The translations under genes were made by a program, and so were the position numbers. A stretch of 11,318 nucleotides of DNA, taken from the NCBI GenBank assembly GCA_018609965.1, contig JAHENP010000226.1, positions 1 through 11,318 of the forward strand, given 5' to 3'. The notes beneath the pieces are model-generated. The model did not search any database, was not told the DNA's origin, and saw nothing but the letters and a program-made list of their open reading frames with translations. Of the stretch, positions 7,347-11,318 are shown piece after piece. This DNA comes from Haloferacaceae archaeon (GTDB lineage: Archaea > Halobacteriota > Halobacteria > Halobacteriales > Haloferacaceae). How positions within the stretch are numbered: position 1 is the first letter of the stretch; each line of letters opens with the position of its first letter.

Positions 7347-7664
7347 ACCATTACGTAGACGCGCCGGACTCGTAAGCGGTTCGATGGCTGGAGAACGGAG
7401 CCGCCTCAAGGAGACGTTCGTGTCGACCACGGCCGGACGCGTCTCGGTGGGCGGGAGACACGTCCGGTCCGGGCGTGACCGGCCCAGAGGGGGGTCTGGT
7501 GGGCCCGGTCACCACGGTGGTGGCCACGGCGGCAAGACGGGGATGTGAGTCACCGCCGGCCACATCTCGTCAGACGAGTGGGAGGGTCAAAAACGACTCG
7601 CCGATTCCAACGAGACAGGACGACGACCAACACACTGACCCGACGGCCGTGGGTACGGTCGGGT
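7347..7664. other. Spacer between PH operon and membrane protein gene
   Basis: This 318-nt spacer separates divergent genes. A 54-codon plus-strand frame (ATG 7384, stop 7546-7548) is basic, with a Gly/His-rich end (GGSGGPGHHGGGHGGK); it lacks a clear promoter or ribosome binding site and I do not call it a gene. A perfect 13-bp dyad, ctcgtc-a-gacgag, is at 7566-7578. Ten bases after it, caaaaac (7588-7594) is the only TATA-like spot before the membrane protein gene, implying a leader of roughly 45 nt if used. No RNA gene was recognised. Confidence 0.5.
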
Positions 7665-8009
7665 GTGATTCCACTCCGTAACGTCGTTGCGATTGTCGCA
7701 GCGGTCGGTCTCGGCGGTGTGGTTGTCTTCTTCGAGGGCGCGGCGACCGAGGCGGCACTGGCCGCGACCGTCACGGTCGCAGCCGTCGAGATCTGTCTCC
7801 GGCCGAACGTCCGTGAACGGCTCTACGGGGGAGAAGGAACGCTCATGGGTCGTGGCAGCGTCGTGTTCGTGTTCACGGTGAGTCTGATGGAGACCATCGA
7901 CGCCCCGTGGTACGTCTACGCGGCCGTGATGCTCGCAATGCTCGGAACGTTGGGTGTGGGGTTCGAGAACGGACTCGTCGCCGCAGACCGCAGCGACGAG
8001 GAGCCGTGA
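7665..8009 (+). CDS. Small multi-pass membrane protein (114 aa)
   Basis: An unrecognised hydrophobic protein. From the GTG at 7665 (MIPLRNVVAIV) it has helices at about 6-23, 29-45, 64-78 and 82-100, with a basic loop RPNVRERLYGGEG between the second and third and an acidic tail (DRSDEEP). The frame continues upstream to 7545, but that stretch is Arg/Thr-rich and unlike a membrane protein start, so the GTG before the first helix is favoured. Third positions are strongly GC-rich, supporting real coding. No family or function is evident; four-helix proteins of this size are common haloarchaeal hypotheticals. It converges on the DUF6360-like gene with a 21-nt gap. Confidence 0.72.
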   Translation: MIPLRNVVAIVAAVGLGGVVVFFEGAATEAALAATVTVAAVEICLRPNVRERLYGGEGTLMGRGSVVFVFTVSLMETIDAPWYVYAAVMLAMLGTLGVGFENGLVAADRSDEEP

Positions 8010-8030
8010 GCGGGGAGCCAGACGCGGCGG

Positions 8031-8354
8031 CTACTCGTCGTCCGTCTCCTCGGTCGCCGCACGGACACGACCCGCCTGCCGTTCCAGTTCGGCGGCGAGT
8101 TCTTCAGCTTCGTCGGGGTCGAGGTGGACACGTTCGGCGTGGGCCCGCAGTCCGGTCTCCGTGTGGTCCGCCTCCACCTCCAACCGGATCTCGTCGGGGT
8201 CCCGCCGGCCGGCGGTGACGTTGACGACGCCGAACGACTCCACGTCGGCCGCGGAGTGGTCACCGTCCGTGCCGTCAGCGCGGCGTTTCAGCGTCGTCAC
8301 CGACGCCATGTCCATCGTGGTGTATGCGTTCACCCGGAGCAGTCGGTCCGGCAT
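8031..8354 (-). CDS. DUF6360-like haloarchaeal protein (107 aa)
   Basis: A small soluble acidic protein starting MPDRLLRVNAYTTMDM, with VVNVTAGRRDPDEIRLEVE in the middle and a helical C-terminal part (LDPDEAEELAAELERQAGRV) ending in EETDDE. The opening VNAYTT motif, the NVTxxRxxPD strand and the final AAELE helix match my memory of the haloarchaeal DUF6360 family; that naming is recall, not a search. The function is unknown. The ATG lies 3 nt after the stop of the nitrite/sulfite reductase gene (tgaggaATG), so it is almost certainly cotranscribed and perhaps translationally coupled. This may tie it to the reductase, or it may simply ride on the transcript. Confidence 0.8.
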   Translation of the reverse strand: MPDRLLRVNAYTTMDMASVTTLKRRADGTDGDHSAADVESFGVVNVTAGRRDPDEIRLEVEADHTETGLRAHAERVHLDPDEAEELAAELERQAGRVRAATEETDDE

Positions 8355-8357
8355 TCC

Positions 8358-10190
8358 TCAGTCGTCGCTCTCGACGGGGTAGTCGTCGGAGGCGACCGGC
8401 GCCGGCCCGTCGTCCATGTCGTCTTCCTCGGCGTACGGGTACCAGGTCAGCTTCGTGTTGTGCATGTACGGGTCCGTGTAGCTGGTCTCCTCGGGCTCGA
8501 TCAGCTCTGCGAGCGTCTCCTCGTCGCGGTTCTCGACGAACTCCCGGAAGCTCTCGCCGTCCTCACGGACCTCCGCGAAGTTCGCGAGCAGGTTCTCGAT
8601 GGCGCCGGGCACCTCGTCTGCGGGCACGCGCTGTGCGACCCAGTCGGCGAACCGCGGCTCCTCACCAAGCCCGCCGCCCAGCCCGATGTCGAGCGCCTCG
8701 ACGGCCTCGCCGTTCTTCCGGGTCTTCATCCCGCGAAGGCTCACGTCGGCGATCTGTGGCTGGGCACACGACGCCGTACACCCTGAGAGGTGGATGTGGA
8801 ACTCCTCGATCCCGTCGGGCAGGTCGACATTCCCTTTGAGCCAGCGAGCGAACCGGACCTGCCGGTTTTTCGTCTCGACGATCGACAGCGAGCAGAACTC
8901 CGTCCCCGTACAGGCGATGGAGCCACGCTCGAACGGGCTCGGGTCCGGGGCGTAGTCGTCCAACAACGGCTCCGCGAGGAACGCGTCGAGTTCCGACTCC
9001 GGCACGTCCGTCACGATGACGTTCTGTCGCTGGGTGAGTCGCACCTCGCCGCTACCGTAGTCGTCGGCTAGCTCGGCCAGCTCCAGACAGTCGGCGGCAC
9101 CCATCCGACCGACCATCACGTTCAGCCCGACGTAGAAGTTGTCGTCACCCTGCGGGTGGACACCGATGTGGTCGTGGTCCCCACCGGGGTACTGGGCGGC
9201 GACACCGCCATCGGCGGCCGCACCGTCCGCGTGGTCGTGGCTGCCGGCGGCCGGCCCGGTGCCGGCGTTGTACGTGTACTGGTCGCGCAGGTCCTCACCA
9301 GCCCGTTCGAGTTCGAAGTCGACGAACTCCTCTTGGAGCGTCTCGCGCACCTCCTGTGCGCCCCACTCGTCGACGAGGAACTTCATCCGGGCGTTGTAGC
9401 GGTTCTCCCGGTCGCCGTACTCCCGGAACAACGCCGACAGCCCACCCGACACCGCCTCGGCCTGGTCGGGCTCGACGAACACGTCCAGCCCGCGGGCGAG
9501 CCGCGGCTCGTTGCGCGCGAGCCCACCGCCGACACGGACGTTGAACCCCATCCGGCCGTTTTTCTCTGCGGGTTCGAGCGCGAGGTCGTTGATGTCACCC
9601 TGGCCACACCCCTCCCGGCAGCCGGTAACGGACACCTTCCACTTGCGCGGGAGGTTCGAATGGTCCTCGTCGCCTTTGAACGTCTCGTTGAGGTTCTCCG
9701 CGACCGGTAGGGCGTCGACGACCTCGTTGGCGTCCTTCCCGGCGACGGGACAGCCGACGATGTTGCGCCAGGAGTCACCACACGCCTGTTGGGTGGTCAG
9801 CCCGTTCGACTCCAGCTTGTCGAACACCTCGGGCACGTCCTCCAACCGAATCCAGTGGAGTTGGATCGACTGGCGGGTCGTGAAGTCGGCGTAGGCGGCA
9901 CCGAACTCCGGGTTCTCTGCGGGGCCGCGGGCGTACTCGTCGGCGACCTCGCCGACGACCTCCAACTGCCCCGGCTCCAACACGCCGTTGGGCGTGCCGA
10001 TCCGCATCATGAAGTAGCTCTCCTGGCCGGCGCGCTGGTGGTACAACCCCCACCACTTGAACCGCTCAAACCAGGCGTCGTGTTCGTCGTCCGGGATCGA
10101 CTCCCACCCCTCCTCGGCGAACTCCATCAGGTGGTCCCGAATCTCCTGTCCGTACACCTCGGACTTCCACTCCTCCACATCGGTTGGCAT
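8358..10190 (-). CDS. nirA: Ferredoxin-dependent nitrite/sulfite reductase
   Basis: Siroheme- and [4Fe-4S]-dependent assimilatory reductase catalysing six-electron reduction of nitrite to ammonia (or sulfite to sulfide) in the cytoplasm, probably with ferredoxin. The 610 residues show the family's duplicated plan: ferredoxin-like half 1 around 54-118 (FTTRQSIQLHW), catalytic half 1 around 138-290, half 2 around 350-415 (RLTQRQNVIV), then the catalytic region with C427-x5-C433 (ACTGTEFCS) and C471-x3-C475 (SGCTASCAQ), which bind cluster and siroheme. GCREGCGQGD (C191, C195) is the mirror site in the first half. A His/Asp-rich insert (316-350) joins the halves. MPTDVEEWK at 10190 was chosen over the ATG 24 nt upstream because it matches haloarchaeal homologues and lies 24-30 nt from a TATA box. 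Substrate cannot be fixed from sequence; close relatives are annotated as nitrite reductase (NasD/NirA). No nitrate reductase gene is in the window. Confidence 0.93.
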   Translation of the reverse strand: MPTDVEEWKSEVYGQEIRDHLMEFAEEGWESIPDDEHDAWFERFKWWGLYHQRAGQESYFMMRIGTPNGVLEPGQLEVVGEVADEYARGPAENPEFGAAYADFTTRQSIQLHWIRLEDVPEVFDKLESNGLTTQQACGDSWRNIVGCPVAGKDANEVVDALPVAENLNETFKGDEDHSNLPRKWKVSVTGCREGCGQGDINDLALEPAEKNGRMGFNVRVGGGLARNEPRLARGLDVFVEPDQAEAVSGGLSALFREYGDRENRYNARMKFLVDEWGAQEVRETLQEEFVDFELERAGEDLRDQYTYNAGTGPAAGSHDHADGAAADGGVAAQYPGGDHDHIGVHPQGDDNFYVGLNVMVGRMGAADCLELAELADDYGSGEVRLTQRQNVIVTDVPESELDAFLAEPLLDDYAPDPSPFERGSIACTGTEFCSLSIVETKNRQVRFARWLKGNVDLPDGIEEFHIHLSGCTASCAQPQIADVSLRGMKTRKNGEAVEALDIGLGGGLGEEPRFADWVAQRVPADEVPGAIENLLANFAEVREDGESFREFVENRDEETLAELIEPEETSYTDPYMHNTKLTWYPYAEEDDMDDGPAPVASDDYPVESDD

Positions 10191-10213
10191 ACAGAGGCCC
10201 ACGGGCGGACCCA

Positions 10214-10220
10214 TCTAAAG
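10214..10220 (-). promoter_or_regulatory. nirA: TATA-like box of the reductase gene
   Basis: On the coding strand the sequence is CTTTAGA, 24-30 nt before the ATG at 10190. This spacing predicts a leaderless transcript starting at or next to the ATG, and also argues against the upstream ATG at 10214, which would lie inside the box. Confidence 0.6.
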
Positions 10221-10240
10221 CCGATAGCCCCAACTAATCG

Positions 10241-10627
10241 TTACAGGTTCTCCGACGAGCCGGATCTTGTTGCCGGTTGTCTGGTCACACCACGCGACCC
10301 GGCGCCGGCGGCGGGCGCGGAGTTGGCGAGCTTGTGAAAGACGCCGCGTTCACCGTCTGTCCGGCGAGGTGTGTCCGTGTCGACCAGCCGGCCCACCGGG
10401 AGCCAGTCGGTCGGGCCCTCCTCGTTGCAGACGATGCAGGTGCCGTACGCACGCACCTCCACGGTGCGGCCGTCGACGCCGGTTCCGGTGAACCCCTCGA
10501 CGACGAAGTCGGCCTGTTCACACTCACAGAAACCGCTGAGCCGCCACAGTTCGCCGACGCCGACGGCGCGGCTGTCCGACACGGAGAGCCACGCACCGTC
10601 GTCCAACACGCGGAGTGGCGCCGTCAC
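10241..10627 (-). CDS. Small four-cysteine, probably zinc-binding protein
   Basis: A 128-residue protein, not assigned to a named family. Residues 1-85 look like a compact domain: a beta-rich start (APLRVLDDGAWLSVSDS), then GFCECEQADFVVEG and YGTCIVCNEEGPTDWLPVGRLV. The cysteines at 34, 36 (CxC), 64 and 67 (CxxC) form a plausible four-Cys zinc site. Residues 86-128 are Arg/Gly/Ala/Ser-rich and look disordered. The GTG start at 10627 is supported by CTAAAGA lying 25-31 nt upstream on the coding strand, i.e. leaderless. The gene ends about 50 nt before the reductase start, and since the reductase has its own TATA box they are probably separate units. It is divergent from the small acidic ORFs at 10847. 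A nucleic-acid or redox role is possible but not shown. Confidence 0.72.
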   Translation of the reverse strand: MTAPLRVLDDGAWLSVSDSRAVGVGELWRLSGFCECEQADFVVEGFTGTGVDGRTVEVRAYGTCIVCNEEGPTDWLPVGRLVDTDTPRRTDGERGVFHKLANSAPAAGAGSRGVTRQPATRSGSSENL

Positions 10628-10651
10628 AGCTCACACAACGGTGCTCCCGGC

Positions 10652-10658
10652 TCTTTAG
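10652..10658 (-). promoter_or_regulatory. TATA-like box of the four-Cys protein gene
   Basis: CTAAAGA on the coding strand, 25-31 nt before the GTG at 10627, the expected distance for a leaderless haloarchaeal transcript and nearly the same arrangement as at the reductase gene. Confidence 0.55.
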
Positions 10659-10751
10659 CTGTCCGGTGGCTGCAAGCGACGGTGCGAGCGGTGACACGTC
10701 ACGACCCCGGTTTTCGACTGCCGTCGGTGGGTTCACCCGCCGAAACGCGGT

Positions 10752-10783
10752 CCCGAAAACCAGCAACTGTTGCTGGTTCCGGG
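10752..10783. promoter_or_regulatory. Perfect 21-bp dyad, candidate operator
   Basis: Arms aaccagcaac (10758-10767) and gttgctggtt (10769-10778) are exact reverse complements around one central t. Flanking cccg/ccggg extends the symmetry to 10752-10783 with an indel. It lies in the 219-nt gap between divergent genes, about 35 bp upstream of the TATA-like box of the plus-strand pair and about 95 bp from that of the minus-strand gene. The one-base centre suits a dimeric regulator on double-stranded DNA better than an RNA hairpin, though a hairpin with a larger loop is possible. No T-run follows, so a terminator is unlikely. Confidence 0.55.
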
Positions 10784-10813
10784 TTGTTACGGCCAGATTC
10801 CGCGTCGCCCGTG

Positions 10814-10820
10814 GCTTGAT
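10814..10820 (+). promoter_or_regulatory. TATA-like box of the small acidic ORF pair
   Basis: CTTGATA at 10814-10820 lies 27-33 nt before the GTG at 10847, matching leaderless spacing. It is weaker than the other two boxes, and the assignment depends on the 28-codon ORF being real. Confidence 0.4.
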
Positions 10821-10846
10821 ACTCGTCGGGGTTCTGGGGGTCGTCT

Positions 10847-10933
10847 GTGAACGAGACACCGACAGAGCACACGTCCGCAGACGTTGCCCCGGAGCTGTTC
10901 GAACCGGGAGAACAGGGGGATTTGGGACAGTGA
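10847..10933 (+). CDS. Possible 28-aa acidic leader-type protein
   Basis: A GTG-initiated 28-residue ORF, MNETPTEHTSADVAPELFEP and eight more residues. It is acidic like real haloarchaeal proteins, has a TATA-like box at leaderless distance, and its TGA overlaps the next GTG start in the form GTGA (10930-10933), a usual sign of translational coupling. It is unlike any family I know. It could be a real micro-protein, a leader peptide controlling the next gene, or the N-terminus of that gene split by a frameshift. Confidence 0.45.
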   Translation: MNETPTEHTSADVAPELFEPGEQGDLGQ

Positions 10934-11193
10934 GCGAGACACACGCCGACGAGACCCCGGCTGGGGGTGCCGACGCGGACTCCGAAATCGACACTGTGCC
11001 CGACGCCGATGTCGACACCGCGCCCGACGCAGATGTCGATGCCGGAGTCGACGAGAGTATCGACACGGACGAGACGACCACCGACACAGACGAGACGACG
11101 GCGGAACGCGAAGACAGCCACCTCGATGGGGTCGACGCCGGCTGTGGCTGTGCCGAGGTCTGGGAAACGTTGTCGGAACAACGCGAGGAGTGA
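10930..11193 (+). CDS. Small acidic protein with C-terminal GCGC motif (87 aa)
   Basis: From the GTG at 10930 the protein is 87 residues. Residues 1-60 are disordered-looking and dominated by Asp/Glu/Thr with short repeats (TVPDADVD at 22-29, TAPDADVD at 30-37, then TDETTTDTDETT). Residues 61-87 form the only ordered part: HLDGVDAGCGCAEVWETLSE, with cysteines at 72 and 74. I recall similar HLDxxxxGCGCxEhWExLSE tails in short haloarchaeal hypotheticals, which suggests a conserved functional tail with a variable acidic head; no function is known to me. Two cysteines could bind metal only in a dimer or with a partner. Frame choice is secure from acidity and codon phase; the start is less so, because the frame stays open upstream to 10615, but those residues are Arg/Ser-rich and non-haloarchaeal. 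Confidence 0.72.
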   Translation: MSETHADETPAGGADADSEIDTVPDADVDTAPDADVDAGVDESIDTDETTTDTDETTAEREDSHLDGVDAGCGCAEVWETLSEQREE

Positions 11194-11287
11194 CCCGCGG
11201 CTCGTGGCCCGTCGAACAGATTGACCGAGACGGACGGCTGATACAGTTAGCCATCACACAAAATTTGATCACGTGGCTTATCATGCC

Positions 11288-11305
11288 CCGGAAGATATAT
11301 TTTAA
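11288..11305 (+). promoter_or_regulatory. Strong TATA-like promoter at the right edge
   Basis: tatatttta (11296-11304), preceded by ccggaag as a possible BRE, sits in an AT-rich tail starting near 11230. A plus-strand transcript would begin about 25 nt downstream, beyond the window, so the gene it serves is not visible. The AT tract could also act on the minus strand, but no minus-strand gene follows it. Confidence 0.45.
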
Positions 11306-11318
11306 CCCGACATATGTA

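Noticed and set aside
7384..7548. 54-codon frame with Gly/His-rich C-terminus
   Set aside because: Basic product, no ribosome binding site or clear TATA box, and low-complexity end. Not enough to call a gene.
1..11318. tRNA, CRISPR or insertion sequence
   Set aside because: GGTTCGA-like spots (near 4110, 4757, 7378) lack the rest of a T-arm and acceptor pairing; the only tandem repeats have no spacers; no transposase motif or terminal inverted repeats were seen.

Overview
The window looks like a haloarchaeal chromosome segment (class Halobacteria). It has very high GC with strong G/C preference at third codon positions, acidic Asp/Glu-rich proteins, a halobacterial-style soluble chemotaxis transducer, and several genes whose TATA-like box lies 24-31 nt before the start codon, the layout of leaderless archaeal transcripts. 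The AT-rich last ~80 bases are a clear exception. I cannot name a genus. No tRNA, rRNA, CRISPR array, transposase or phage gene was seen.

Layout from left to right. (1) 1-912: branched-chain amino acid aminotransferase (ilvE, +), lacking only a short N-terminal piece. (2) 913-1913: a mostly empty stretch with a 21-bp tandem repeat directly after ilvE, a doubtful Cys-containing micro-ORF with a good Shine-Dalgarno sequence, and a 57-residue two-helix membrane peptide. (3) 1914-2591 (+): SRAP/HMCES-type abasic-site DNA-protein crosslink protein, ending 18 nt from the convergent end of (4) 2610-4097 (-): a soluble methyl-accepting transducer with an unrecognised N-terminal sensor region. (5) About 4229-4739 (+): remains of a LarA-like (nickel-pincer racemase family) gene with a frameshift and internal deletions. 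(6) 4851-7346 (-): a two-gene operon of bacterial-PH-domain (YdbS/YdbT-like) membrane proteins. (7) 7665-8009 (+): a small multi-helix membrane protein. (8) 8031-10190 (-): ferredoxin-type nitrite/sulfite reductase followed 3 nt later by a small DUF6360-like protein. (9) 10241-10627 (-): a four-cysteine, probably zinc-binding protein, divergent from (10) 10847-11193 (+): two tiny acidic ORFs joined by a GTGA overlap, the second ending in a GCGC motif. A perfect 10+1+10 dyad sits between these divergent promoters. (11) The AT-rich right end carries a strong TATA-like element that probably drives a gene beyond the window.

Most genes are housekeeping: amino acid synthesis, N/S assimilation, DNA damage tolerance, taxis and envelope-associated PH proteins. 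The parts most worth a second look are the small-protein cluster with its dyad (10241-11193), the amphipathic heptad repeat after ilvE, the transducer's unknown sensor half, and the decayed LarA gene. I saw no convincing new multi-gene system.
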